From: Aromatoleum toluolicum
Lineage (GTDB): Bacteria > Pseudomonadota > Gammaproteobacteria > Burkholderiales > Rhodocyclaceae
Length of the DNA: 56,152 nucleotides
Reading direction: 5' to 3'
Assembly (NCBI RefSeq): GCF_012911005.2
Contig: NZ_WTVS01000037.1
Location: 1-56,152 of the forward strand
How positions within the stretch are numbered: the stretch's first letter is position 1; every line of letters begins with the position of its first letter. A model generated the notes under the pieces. The model ran no database searches and was not told the origin of the DNA. It worked only from the letters and a program-made list of their open reading frames with translations. This document shows, piece by piece, positions 38,243 to 46,067 of the stretch. A program made the position numbers and the translations under genes.

Positions 38243-41128
38243 TTACCGTTGAACGTCACCGTTTCGCTGCGGCGACACCGGGCGTTCTCCCGCCTTGTCG
38301 GCCGTGATTGCCGTGGCCCGTTCGTGTTGCCGGAGCGTTTCCACCGCACTGGTCTTGTCTTGCTTCGCCGCCACCGCCTTGGCCGCCACCGCCTTGTCGT
38401 TGGTGTAGATGCGCAGCTCATGCGAGGCGCGCGTGGCCCCGACATAGAAGCTCCGATCCCCGAAGACCTTGGCCATGTTCTCCAGCGCCCGCTCCTGCTT
38501 CTTCTCGCTCTCGGTCTGAGGCGCTCGGATGTGGAAGATGGCCCGGTGCTGAGTCGCGCCCTGGGAGGCGTGAACCGTCTGCGCGTAGGCATGATCCCAA
38601 TGCTTGTTGCGAGAGAGATCCACTTGGTGCAGTGACACATCCTTGCCTTGCTTCAGCTCCAGCGTCACCTTGTCCCCAGCCACAGCCGTGACGCGCGCCA
38701 CCTCGCCGTTTTTGAACTCGCCTTCGTTTCGGGTGATACGGATCAGGTCGCCCTTGGCCAGCTCGCGGGTGTCGCGGTCGTACACCTCGATTTTGTTGTG
38801 CTTCTTCGGCTGCCATGCGATCACAGAGCCGTCTTCCTTCTGGAGCACCACAGTGCCATTGGGGGCATCCACGGCCGACACGCGCATGTATTCGCCCTTC
38901 TTGGCGTCGATCTGCTGGTAGTCCCGCCCGAAGCGCACCACGTCGCCGGCCTTGTAGTATTGCGCCTCCTTCTGCATGGCCCGCGTCCACCCCTTCGAGG
39001 TGTAGATTTCGCGTGTGTCCTCGGAGCGCGACAGTTCGCCCTGTTCCTTCAGCCCCTCGCGCACGCCGGCATTGATGGCCCGCCTGTCTTCGTTATAGGC
39101 GGTAATGACGATGGTGCGCTCCCGCTCGGCCTTGTCGAGCTTCAAGATGTCCTGCACAACGGCCGCCACCAGGCGGCCCTTGTCGTCCTCGGACTTCTCG
39201 GGGATTTCCCGGATCATCCCAGCCTTGTCCATGTACTCGAAGGCCCGTGCGTTGTTGGCCAGCTCCACTTGGGTGAGACGCTGCCCGTCCCCCAGGTTGT
39301 CGCGGCCGGTGATGATGTCCACGGCTTGCTTCAGGTCGGCGGTCTTCTGGCGGTTGATTTCGGTCATGTAGGCGGTTTCCATGCCGTCCCGCTGGGCCAG
39401 CTCGAAGGGCTTGCCGGCCTCTACACCCTGCAACTGGAGCGTGTCGCCCAGGTACACCACCTTGGCCCCGGCCTTTTCGGCCATGTGGTCGAGCTGGGCC
39501 TTCTGGCGCTGCGACAGGAAGGACGATTCATCCACGATCCAGACTTCCGCCTTGCGCTGGAAGTCGGGTGCGTACTGCTTGGCAAACTCGATGTCCTTCT
39601 GTAGCTGCCGCTCCTTGATCTGGAACATCGAGACGGTATCAGTAGCAATACCTGTCTCCCTAGCCAGCACCTTGCTGGCCGCCCCGGTCGGAGCCATGCC
39701 GCGCACCGTGTAGCCCTGCTCCTGCGCCATTTCGCGCACGCCTTTGAGCATAGTGGTCTTACCCGTCCCGGCAAGGCCCTGCACCGCCACGTAACGATCT
39801 TCAGTGGTCAGTACCTTGCTGATGGCCTCCTTCTGGCCTTCGCTGTATTTGAAGCCCTGCCGGCCCTCGGCCTGCGCGATCCGCGCTGCCACCGCTTCCG
39901 GCTCCATCATCTTCGGCGTCTGGCCCTTCTGTGCGCGCACTTGGTCGAGTGCCCACATTTCGCTGCCCAGCATCTTCTTGGTCGTGTAGTTGCCGTCAGG
40001 CAAGGCCACCAGATCACCATCCTTCTCCAGCTTGTCGAAGGCCCGCTTCACCTCCGATGCCGATACGCGCCCTGCCCCGTGCTCGATGGCCGCCGCCATG
40101 AGGTCGTTCTTGGATACCACGGCCTCGCGCTCGATCAGGTGTGCGGCCGCAAAGGACATCGCCTCGCGCCCGGTGAGCTTGTCAGCGCGCACCACACCAC
40201 CTTGCGCCCGTTGCGCGTCGGCCTTGGCCTGGATGGCGTCGAAGTCGATCCCGATGTCTTTGGCTCGTTCCTTCCAGCTCCCGATCAAGGCTTCATGATC
40301 CACGTCCACCTTGCGCGCTCTGGTCTTCAGCGTGGCGTCTTCCTTCTGCTGCGCGCTGGCATCGTCGATGTCCACGCCCTTGGCTTTCAGCGCCGCCTCT
40401 ATTTCTGCCCGGCGCTGGCTGAAGTGCTCGATCTGCTCGCGGGTGATACCGGCAATCTCGAAGTTGCCTTTCTCGTCGGTGCGGCGAATGTCGTAGCCCA
40501 GCGCCTGGAGCCGGTCGGCCAGCTCGGACGTGTAGATGGCCCCGATAACGCGCTGGGCGTTGTAGATTTCTTCATTCGTCAGGGAGCGCCACTGCCCATC
40601 CTCCCGCTTGGTGGCGTTCATGATGACGGCGTGCGTATGCGTCTGCGGGTCGAGGTCGCGGCTTGTGTTATGCCGGAACATGGCCACAGTCACGTTGCCG
40701 GTCTGTACCGCTTCGGTCTTCCCGTCCACGGTTTGCCGCGTCCTGGCCAGCTCGGTTTCGATGTGGCTGAGTGCCTTCTTGACGGCCGCCTCATGCGCCT
40801 CCCGCACGTCCCGCTTGCCGTACACCTCGGCCATGAGAGAAACACTCTTGGGCGCGGAAAACGTCATGTCGGTGCCCGGCCGGTGCTCGCGTTCCTTCTC
40901 GCCGGTTTCCTCGTTCTTGACCCACTTGCCCAGCTCTTGGCCATCCACCTTTCCGTTCAACACCTCGAAGAAGGCTTGACGATCAATCTTGCCGGAAAGC
41001 CCAAGGTGTTCGGCCCCCTTGCCGAACCACTCGGAATGCTCCAAGCCCTCGTCCTGGGTGTAGTAGTTGTCAGCGGAAAAGTAGTGCAGTGCCTGCCCGG
41101 CGCTGCCCACGTTGTTCATGCTAATCAT
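38243..41128 (-). CDS. traI: MobF-family relaxase/helicase (TrwC/TraI-like)
   Basis: 961 aa from the ATG at 41128 (GGAGG 9 nt upstream, overlapping the previous stop). Relaxase domain: tyrosines in HYFSADNYYT (16, 22, 23), His triad in RHNTSRDLDPQTHTHAVIMN (about 153, 164, 166). Helicase domain: Walker A GLAGTGKT near residue 450, VWIVDESSFL, and the C-terminal HASQGATQH/YVGATRA motifs of SF1 helicases. It nicks oriT, remains on the 5' end of the strand and unwinds the plasmid. Length is close to R388 TrwC (966 aa), not F TraI (1756 aa), although the channel genes are F-type. Confidence 0.96.
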   Translation of the reverse strand: MISMNNVGSAGQALHYFSADNYYTQDEGLEHSEWFGKGAEHLGLSGKIDRQAFFEVLNGKVDGQELGKWVKNEETGEKEREHRPGTDMTFSAPKSVSLMAEVYGKRDVREAHEAAVKKALSHIETELARTRQTVDGKTEAVQTGNVTVAMFRHNTSRDLDPQTHTHAVIMNATKREDGQWRSLTNEEIYNAQRVIGAIYTSELADRLQALGYDIRRTDEKGNFEIAGITREQIEHFSQRRAEIEAALKAKGVDIDDASAQQKEDATLKTRARKVDVDHEALIGSWKERAKDIGIDFDAIQAKADAQRAQGGVVRADKLTGREAMSFAAAHLIEREAVVSKNDLMAAAIEHGAGRVSASEVKRAFDKLEKDGDLVALPDGNYTTKKMLGSEMWALDQVRAQKGQTPKMMEPEAVAARIAQAEGRQGFKYSEGQKEAISKVLTTEDRYVAVQGLAGTGKTTMLKGVREMAQEQGYTVRGMAPTGAASKVLARETGIATDTVSMFQIKERQLQKDIEFAKQYAPDFQRKAEVWIVDESSFLSQRQKAQLDHMAEKAGAKVVYLGDTLQLQGVEAGKPFELAQRDGMETAYMTEINRQKTADLKQAVDIITGRDNLGDGQRLTQVELANNARAFEYMDKAGMIREIPEKSEDDKGRLVAAVVQDILKLDKAERERTIVITAYNEDRRAINAGVREGLKEQGELSRSEDTREIYTSKGWTRAMQKEAQYYKAGDVVRFGRDYQQIDAKKGEYMRVSAVDAPNGTVVLQKEDGSVIAWQPKKHNKIEVYDRDTRELAKGDLIRITRNEGEFKNGEVARVTAVAGDKVTLELKQGKDVSLHQVDLSRNKHWDHAYAQTVHASQGATQHRAIFHIRAPQTESEKKQERALENMAKVFGDRSFYVGATRASHELRIYTNDKAVAAKAVAAKQDKTSAVETLRQHERATAITADKAGERPVSPQRNGDVQR

Positions 41129-41580
41129 CCCTGTCTTCCTCCCATTGCCGGCACGCTGAAAGCCTTGGTGATCGGTGCATAGCACACCCCCACAATCGCC
41201 GCGCAGCCCTGTGCCGTAGCCACCAGTTTGACGGCCTGATTGCCCCCAGCCAAGCGCACGCGCACCGCCACCCGCTCGGTGTAGTAGCGCATGTTCTGGC
41301 CCATCGCCTTGTCGAACTTTTCAAGCGGTGGCGGCAGCTCAACGCCGGCCACCGTCACGGCTGGGTTGTCCGTTTTGAAGCTGAAACGGTCGCGGTACAG
41401 GTGATAGCCCGGTGCGATGATGTACTCCAGCTCCACCACTCGCGCATCCACCCGGCGAGCCGACACCCGGAAGGCTTCATCAGGTTGCAGCAAGTCCGGC
41501 TCGGCCTGCACGGAAACGCAAAAAGCCGCCAAGCAGGCGGCCGCGACGGAATGTAGAAATGCCCGTCTCTGAGTTTTCAT
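41125..41580 (-). CDS. DsbD alpha-domain-like exported protein
   Basis: 151 aa. Twin-basic N-terminus and signal sequence (ending SVQA). The rest matches the periplasmic N-terminal domain of DsbD: EPDLLQPDEAFRVSARRVD, IIAPGYHLYRDRFSFKT, and the redox pair QGCAAIVGVCYAP (Cys 126, 133; six residues between them, canonical DsbD has five). The membrane and gamma domains of DsbD are absent, so it must take electrons from another protein. Location between the coupling-protein and relaxase genes, with a 4-nt overlap into the relaxase, is unexpected for a periplasmic thiol protein. Confidence 0.85.
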   Translation of the reverse strand: MKTQRRAFLHSVAAACLAAFCVSVQAEPDLLQPDEAFRVSARRVDARVVELEYIIAPGYHLYRDRFSFKTDNPAVTVAGVELPPPLEKFDKAMGQNMRYYTERVAVRVRLAGGNQAVKLVATAQGCAAIVGVCYAPITKAFSVPAMGGRQG

Positions 41581-41591
41581 TCGGTATCCTC

Positions 41592-43589
41592 CTATAGCGC
41601 ATCCGCCAGCGGGTTGGGCTTCTTGCCCTGGCCGGCTGATTTCGCATCTGCATCATCTTTCGCGCGCGAAACCTTCTCGGCTGGCTTGATGATTTCGCCG
41701 GTTGCCTTGTCGATCACATCGCCATTTTCGTTGCGCATAACCTCCACCGTAGCCGGCGCGTCCATATCGTCGTCATCCAACATGTCGCCTTGCTCCGGCG
41801 CGGCCGGCTGCTGAACTTCAGCGGCGGACGGAGCGGGTGCCGGCGCTGCGGCCGCCGTGGTCGGCTTGAAGCTGATCGCAAAGCCGTCGCGCTCGATGAA
41901 GCCGTTGGCCTGTTTCTCTGTCGGCACGTAACCATACTTGACGCGGGCAATGGGATAGTCGCCCGGAACCAGCAGATAGCCGGTCATATCGGGCAACGTC
42001 AAAATCTCCGATGTCAGCACAAGGTCGCGCATCTGTCGGCGCGCCATCACGCTCACGCCGTCACGCTGCGAGCTGAGGCCGTAGCTCAATGTTTCATCCT
42101 TTTCATCCACCTCGGCCTGTCCCATCAATTCGGCCAACAGCTTCGCCGCAGCTCCATCCGTCACACGCAGCAGCAGCTTCGTTTGGCACCCGGAAATGAT
42201 CGTCTTGGCCAGATCGTGCCCGTAGATTTCGTAGAGCTGGCTGAAGTCCTGCACGCCCAGCACCATGCACAAACCGTACTTCCGTGTGTTCGTCAGAGCC
42301 AGCTTCAGGATGTCGAGTTTTTGGAGTGTCGGCAGCTCGTCAATGCAAAACCAAAGCCGCTCGCGGTGGATCGGCTCCAAGTCAAGCACGGCCTTGATTG
42401 CCGTGTCGATCCACAACGACAGAACGGGCTTCAATGCCTCGCGCATCGCTTCCCGTGCTGTGATGAACATCCATGAATCGCCTTCTTCATGTACCCATTT
42501 TCGGATGGAGAACGATTCGCCCTCATCTGGCAAAAACCGGAAGGCTTCAAGCTGGTTCTGAACAGTCATCTTGAGTGACATCCCCGTGCGCTCGGTCGTG
42601 GGATCAACATAGGTTGCGCCCGCTGTCCCCTGCAACAATGCGTGCATGGCGTCCAGGTTGCTCTTGGCGATAGCGTTGTAGAGGTCGCGGTTCGTGCGGC
42701 GGCCCTCGCGCCCCAATACTGCAATCACGTCCTTTAGCACCATCCGGCCCGCAAGCGCCCAAAATGGATCGGACTCGGCCGGATCGGGGATCAGGCCGTT
42801 CGCCATGTTGTCGAAGTGGTAGTCCTTGGCGATTTCGTTCCAGATGTTCCAGTTCGGGCTTCTGGAGTCCAGCGGGTTCATCAGGATGTCTTTGCCTTCA
42901 CGGTAGAACGCCTGGGTGAACTCGCCGGTCGGGTCATACACGATCATCCGCTTGCCACGCGCCCGCACCTGTTTCATGAGTGCGAAAAACTGCTGTGACT
43001 TACCCGTACCCTGCGCGCCGGCAAACAGCGTATGCAGCGTCTCTGACTTCACGCGCATGGGCACGCCCGCAATCTCATAAGGGCTTGCCTCGTCGCGGTG
43101 TCGGATCAGTCGCGCAAGCTCCTTTCCTTCCACCAGCTTGGCCCCGCGCAGTTGGTTGTCCTGCATCCGTTCACGGCCATAGCCCCACCAGTACAAAGAG
43201 ATCAGAAACACCACACCGATGGAAGTCAGCAAGCCGAACATGCCGCCGTTGCGCAGCTTTCGCCAAGCATCTTCGGCCATGTCGTCGGTCAGCAAGGCAA
43301 CCTCGGAAACTTCCATCTTGCGCAGCTCGCCGTTGACGTTCAGCTCCATCTTTCCGGCCGTCATGTAGAGCGCATCCCGCGTGTGCGCCAAGACGTTCCG
43401 CTCCAGCGCGTACTTTTCGTCTGCGGTAGTCGCATTCCAGAAGTACGCCGTCGTGACTGCCAGACCGGCCAAGATGGAAATCAGCACAACCGTCCAGATG
43501 GCCACCACGAACAGCCTGGCTTGGTGCATCCACAACTCGGCCCCACGGGAGAAGCTACCGGCGCTTCCCTTTTCCTCTCTCTTTGCCAT
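41592..43589 (-). CDS. traD: Type IV coupling protein (TraD/TrwB family)
   Basis: 665 aa. Two N-terminal membrane segments (27-50 and 118-134), Walker A GAQGTGKS (191-198) with ALMKQVRARGKRMIVYDPTG after it, Walker B region LWFCIDELPTLQKLD, and KYGLCMVLGVQDFSQL. It is the hexameric ATPase that hands the relaxosome to the secretion channel. The acidic/Ala-rich tail contains a 14-bp version of the dispersed palindrome (encoding SRAKD). It is 11 nt upstream of the DsbD-like gene. Confidence 0.95.
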   Translation of the reverse strand: MAKREEKGSAGSFSRGAELWMHQARLFVVAIWTVVLISILAGLAVTTAYFWNATTADEKYALERNVLAHTRDALYMTAGKMELNVNGELRKMEVSEVALLTDDMAEDAWRKLRNGGMFGLLTSIGVVFLISLYWWGYGRERMQDNQLRGAKLVEGKELARLIRHRDEASPYEIAGVPMRVKSETLHTLFAGAQGTGKSQQFFALMKQVRARGKRMIVYDPTGEFTQAFYREGKDILMNPLDSRSPNWNIWNEIAKDYHFDNMANGLIPDPAESDPFWALAGRMVLKDVIAVLGREGRRTNRDLYNAIAKSNLDAMHALLQGTAGATYVDPTTERTGMSLKMTVQNQLEAFRFLPDEGESFSIRKWVHEEGDSWMFITAREAMREALKPVLSLWIDTAIKAVLDLEPIHRERLWFCIDELPTLQKLDILKLALTNTRKYGLCMVLGVQDFSQLYEIYGHDLAKTIISGCQTKLLLRVTDGAAAKLLAELMGQAEVDEKDETLSYGLSSQRDGVSVMARRQMRDLVLTSEILTLPDMTGYLLVPGDYPIARVKYGYVPTEKQANGFIERDGFAISFKPTTAAAAPAPAPSAAEVQQPAAPEQGDMLDDDDMDAPATVEVMRNENGDVIDKATGEIIKPAEKVSRAKDDADAKSAGQGKKPNPLADAL
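41658..41671. repeat. Dispersed palindrome, 14-bp core
   Basis: TTTCGCGCGCGAAA (left C but not right G retained). It lies in the coding sequence of the traD C-terminal tail. Confidence 0.8.
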
Positions 43590-43590
43590 T

Positions 43591-43968
43591 TCAGCCTCCT
43601 TTCACTCGCTTGAGCTTTGCCTTCGCCTTGTTCTGCGCTTCGTACAACTGCTGCACGTCACGCGCCTCAACAATCGCCGCCAGCATGTACTCCGCAGTGA
43701 AGACCGAAAGCCACAGTTCATCGGGAATCTCGACCTTTCCGCCACCCTGCCCGCCAGCGCGGATTTCATCGAGAAGGCGGCGCAGCCGCTGCTCGATGTC
43801 TTGCACGTTTTCTGCGATCACGCCCTGCACCAGCGTTTGGCGCAAAAACTCGGAAATGCTGATTCCGTGCTCGTTTGCCTTGGTTCGATAGAACCCCGCC
43901 GTGTCCTCATCGAGTCGGATGTTGAACCGCTCGGTTGGGCCTTTCCCTGTTCCTTTCGCTCTCGGCAT
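43591..43968 (-). CDS. Ribbon-helix-helix relaxosome accessory protein (TrwA/TraY-like position)
   Basis: 125 aa. N-terminal RHH pattern: GPTERFNIRLDEDTAGFYRT followed by KANEHGISISEFLRQTLVQG, then helical DIEQRLRRLLDEIRAGGQGG and a C-terminal helix. In R388 the gene order is oriT-trwA-trwB-trwC, with TrwA an RHH protein that binds oriT and stimulates TrwB and TrwC. Here the same order and direction hold. It likely binds the direct repeats at 44006-44044. Confidence 0.8.
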   Translation of the reverse strand: MPRAKGTGKGPTERFNIRLDEDTAGFYRTKANEHGISISEFLRQTLVQGVIAENVQDIEQRLRRLLDEIRAGGQGGGKVEIPDELWLSVFTAEYMLAAIVEARDVQQLYEAQNKAKAKLKRVKGG

Positions 43969-44005
43969 TTTCCTTTACTCCATAAGGGTTTAGGCCATTA
44001 TAGCA

Positions 44006-44044
44006 TTTTCGGTGTCGCCGCGTTGTCTTTTCGGTGTCGCCACG
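44006..44044. repeat. Two 17-bp direct repeats in oriT region
   Basis: TTTTCGGTGTCGCCGCG (44006-44022) and TTTTCGGTGTCGCCACG (44028-44044), one mismatch and a 22-bp period, so both lie on about the same face of the helix. Likely binding sites for the RHH accessory protein. Confidence 0.8.
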
Positions 44045-44102
44045 CTAAAAGGCGCGCCACAGCGCGGCTTTTAGCACCGGCAACCATGTTGCGTGGTGTG
44101 TG

Positions 44103-44150
44103 ACCGTTCTTCCGGGGCGCGGGGCTTGCCCTGCGAGCTGGAAGAACGGT
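44103..44150. repeat. 11-bp inverted repeat in oriT region
   Basis: ACCGTTCTTCC (44103-44113) and GGAAGAACGGT (44140-44150), perfect, with a 26-bp GC-rich spacer. A hairpin of this type usually lies beside nic in MobF origins and is read by the relaxase. Confidence 0.75.
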
Positions 44151-44280
44151 GCCGTTCTCTCCCCCAGGCCCTAGTGGAAGAAAACCGCGCATTTGGTAAA
44201 ATGCAGCCGATCAGGGACGCAGCACGTCCCGCCAGATCAGGCAGGTTTTCCACTAGAACCCACAACGCGAGGTAAGAGCC

Positions 44281-44601
44281 ATGAGTAGTGAAACGACGAA
44301 TCCGAAGTCAGGCCGCAAGGCCAAGACGCTGGATGAAGAAATCGCAGCACAACGCGAGAAGCTGCGGAAGCTGGAGGAACGACAGCGAGAGCAGCAGCGC
44401 AAGGAACGCGAGCGCAACCAGAAGGCAGTGATGGAACTCATCAAGACGGAACGGCTTGATGCGGTTCCATCTGATCTTTGGCGCGAAGCGATGCCAAAGA
44501 TCAAGGCCCTTCTGGTAGTCGATGCAGCGAAACCGGCAGAGCCGGTGACGCCTGTTCAGACTGCGCCTGAAGTAGCAGCGACGGCCGAGGCCAGCCAGTG
44601 A
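44281..44601 (+). CDS. Coiled-coil protein next to oriT
   Basis: 106 aa with GAGG 8 nt before the ATG. Basic N-terminus (MSSETTNPKSGRKAKTLDEE), a strong coiled coil (QREKLRKLEERQREQQRKER), then LWREAMPKIKALLVVDAAKP and an Ala/Pro-rich tail. The basic start, coiled coil and place beside oriT suggest a MobC- or TraM-like accessory factor, but no family match is certain. It is divergent from the RHH gene. Confidence 0.6.
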   Translation: MSSETTNPKSGRKAKTLDEEIAAQREKLRKLEERQREQQRKERERNQKAVMELIKTERLDAVPSDLWREAMPKIKALLVVDAAKPAEPVTPVQTAPEVAATAEASQ

Positions 44602-44757
44602 GCGTTTTCCACAAATCCACAGGCCCCGGTGCCCTCGACCGGGGATACCCAAATATCCCAAAGGGAGAGGGTCGCGCCCGGTTTTCCACAAGAGACTTCT
44701 TGTGGAAAACTGGAAAAGCGCGAGGGCCTGTGGGGCTTGTGGGAAACGCGGCGGTTG
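44601..44757. repeat. Structured element, unit 1 (DnaA-box-bearing nested hairpins)
   Basis: 157 bp. Outer arms GCGTTTTCCACAA... and ...TTGTGGGAAACGC can pair; inside are GGGATA (44642-44647)/TATCCC (44654-44659) extended by CCCTC/GAGGG, and a perfect 13-bp hairpin GTTTTCCACAAGA (44681-44693)/TCTTGTGGAAAAC (44698-44710). TTTTCCACA fits the DnaA-box consensus TTWTNCACA three times (two forward, one reverse). Unit 2 lies 276 bp further on with the same fold but changed bases. No gene. Confidence 0.9.
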
Positions 44758-44876
44758 CAGGAGAGACGGCCCGGAGTCCAGAGGCGCGCCTTTGGTCGGC
44801 TCCCCTCACGGGGAGACGAAACGGGTGGGGTTGGTTTTTGACTCACCCAGGGGCAGAAGGCTGCAAGCAGCGGACG

Positions 44877-45032
44877 AGCGTTTTCCACAAATCCACAGGC
44901 CCCGTAGCCGTTGCCCGCGATACCTCAATATCGCAAGAGGCAACGGTCGCGCCCGCTTTTCCACAAGAAACCTCTTGTGGGAAAGCGGATCAGCGCGAGG
45001 GCCTGTGGAGCTTGTGGGAAACGCGGCGGTTG
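44877..45032. repeat. Structured element, unit 2
   Basis: 156 bp, homologous to unit 1. GCGATA (44917-44922)/TATCGC (44929-44934) replaces GGGATA/TATCCC, CCGTTGCC (44908-44915)/GGCAACGG (44939-44946) replaces CCCTC/GAGGG, and GCTTTTCCACAAGA/TCTTGTGGGAAAGC (44955-44986) replaces the perfect hairpin of unit 1. Pairing is kept while sequence changes, the mark of selected structure. Two forward DnaA-type boxes. The 119-bp spacer between the units (44758-44876) shows no gene. Confidence 0.9.
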
Positions 45033-45047
45033 ATAGTGGCACGGTCT

Positions 45048-45173
45048 AGCGCCCGGAGGGCGCAAGCGAAAGGGATGTGCAAGGCTGCGCAGCAGTCCCC
45101 GCAACGCGGGGATGAGCGCGAATGCGCGAACCTGGAGCAGCCCGGTCGGCCCGCAAAGCGGGACGATTCGCCC
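45048..45173. repeat. About 125-bp dispersed repeat, copy A
   Basis: Direct repeat of 48501-48622, starting AGCGCCCGGAGGGCGC and ending GGGACGATTCGCCC. Hairpins CCCGCAACGCGGG and CCCGCAAAGCGGG lie inside; in copy B the first is CCCCGAAGGGG, so the stem is kept with different sequence. No gene. Confidence 0.88.
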
Positions 45174-45193
45174 AACAACGGACGGTGAAGACG

Positions 45194-45415
45194 ATGGAGC
45201 AAAGCATCGGGAGCCAGGAGCTATACCAGCACCTGAAGACCCACGGACGCGCGGAAATTGACGGCTGGGCGATTAACGCGGACGGTGCGGAAATTTGGCT
45301 CACGAACCCCTACGGCATCGACGTGGGGTTCTACGCAAACAACGCGGAAGGATGCGCCGGCATCCTGGAGCGCATTTCAACTGACGATCACGAAAGGGAA
45401 TGGGGCACGCTGTAG
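45194..45415 (+). CDS. Small protein of unknown function
   Basis: 73 aa from the ATG at 45194. Composition is protein-like: ELYQHLKTHGRAEIDGWAIN then GAEIWLTNPYGIDVGFYANN and a final helix. Ribosome site weak (GGTGAAGACG). Immediately after the structured repeats, rightward. No family recognised; small unknown genes are usual in leading regions. Confidence 0.55.
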   Translation: MEQSIGSQELYQHLKTHGRAEIDGWAINADGAEIWLTNPYGIDVGFYANNAEGCAGILERISTDDHEREWGTL

Positions 45416-46013
45416 TGCAGCCATTCAGAATTCAAGGCAACCGACACACGCCACGGAACGGGCGCGGTTGCGTGACAAGGAAAGGCGAAGGCGACGGACG
45501 AAGGAAGTCGCCCTCGCCTTTCGCACTTTCCGGCCCTGCGTGACGCGGCACAAGCGCGGAACGAAACAGCAGGACGGAAAGCGGGAGAAGGCGCAAGGCG
45601 AACCGCTGCGAAGCAAGGGAAGCCGTATTGCGCCTCCCCGACTTTCGCGTGCGAAAGTTGTACAAAACCGGCAGCGGAGCGGACGGGCCGGGACGGCCGC
45701 CGAATGGCGGCAGCGGGAACCGAGACGGCCCGGCGACACGAAGCAGAATGGCAACGGTAGCAGCCTACGGGGCGAGAAGTGGAAAGCCTAGAAGCGATAG
45801 CGAATAGGCGATCACCAACTGCGAGCCAGGCCGCGCATTGCGTGGCCTGCGTCTTTCGCGGCGATCCAGATCAAGAGCCGCGAGAAAGGCATACGGCAAG
45901 GATGGTGGTCGGCCGAAGGCTGGCCACCATCGAGCCAGTGCAAGCGGAGAGGTTGCGGCCTGAGTTCCGGCGAAGCTGGAACGAAAGACCGGCAAGGAAG
46001 CGGAGCGGGAAAA
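45416..46013. other. Gene-poor, hairpin-rich stretch
   Basis: About 600 bp with no convincing gene. Contains a strong hairpin (45480-45495 / 45507-45522, 16-bp arms with one mismatch) that could end the small gene before it, the dispersed palindrome at 45641-45658, and several GAA-loop hairpins, for example GATGGTGG...CCACCATC near 45902-45931 and AGGCCGCGC/GCGTGGCCT near 45829-45849. Confidence 0.6.
45641..45658. repeat. Dispersed palindrome, one-mismatch variant
   Basis: ACTTTCGCGTGCGAAAGT, identical in form to the site at 33747. Intergenic. Confidence 0.85.
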
Positions 46014-46067
46014 CCGGATTGGCACGGTTGGGCCGAAGGGCCAGCCGTGTCAATCCGGCGCTTTTTT
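46014..46067 (+). terminator. Rightward terminator overlapping the recombinase 3' end
   Basis: 21-bp arms (46014-46034 / 46038-46058, three mismatches), loop GAA, followed closely by six T (46062-46067) on the plus strand. It would stop rightward transcription before it runs antisense into the recombinase gene, whose last codons form its right part. Confidence 0.75.

Larger units (their letters stand above)
43969..44280. other. Candidate origin of transfer (oriT)
   Basis: 312 bp without a gene, between the divergent RHH accessory gene and the helical protein gene, the expected place by analogy with R388. Contains 17-bp direct repeats (44006-44044), an 11-bp perfect inverted repeat (44103-44113 / 44140-44150), an imperfect inverted repeat CTAGTGG...AAAACC (44171-44186) / GGTTTT...CCACTAG (44244-44256), and a GGGACG/CGTCCC hairpin (44214-44230). 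I cannot point to the nic site; no match to the R388 or F core was found by eye. Confidence 0.6.

Noticed and set aside
44601-45032. CRISPR array or integron attC sites for the hairpin pair
   Set aside because: Only two units of about 156 bp with a 119-bp spacer, no short regular repeats, no cas1/cas2 or integrase, and no attC core sites.
45258-45791. Rightward frame of 177 codons downstream of the small 45194 gene
   Set aside because: It overlaps the better-supported 73-aa gene in another frame, is Arg-rich and low in hydrophobic residues, and runs through two hairpins and the dispersed palindrome.
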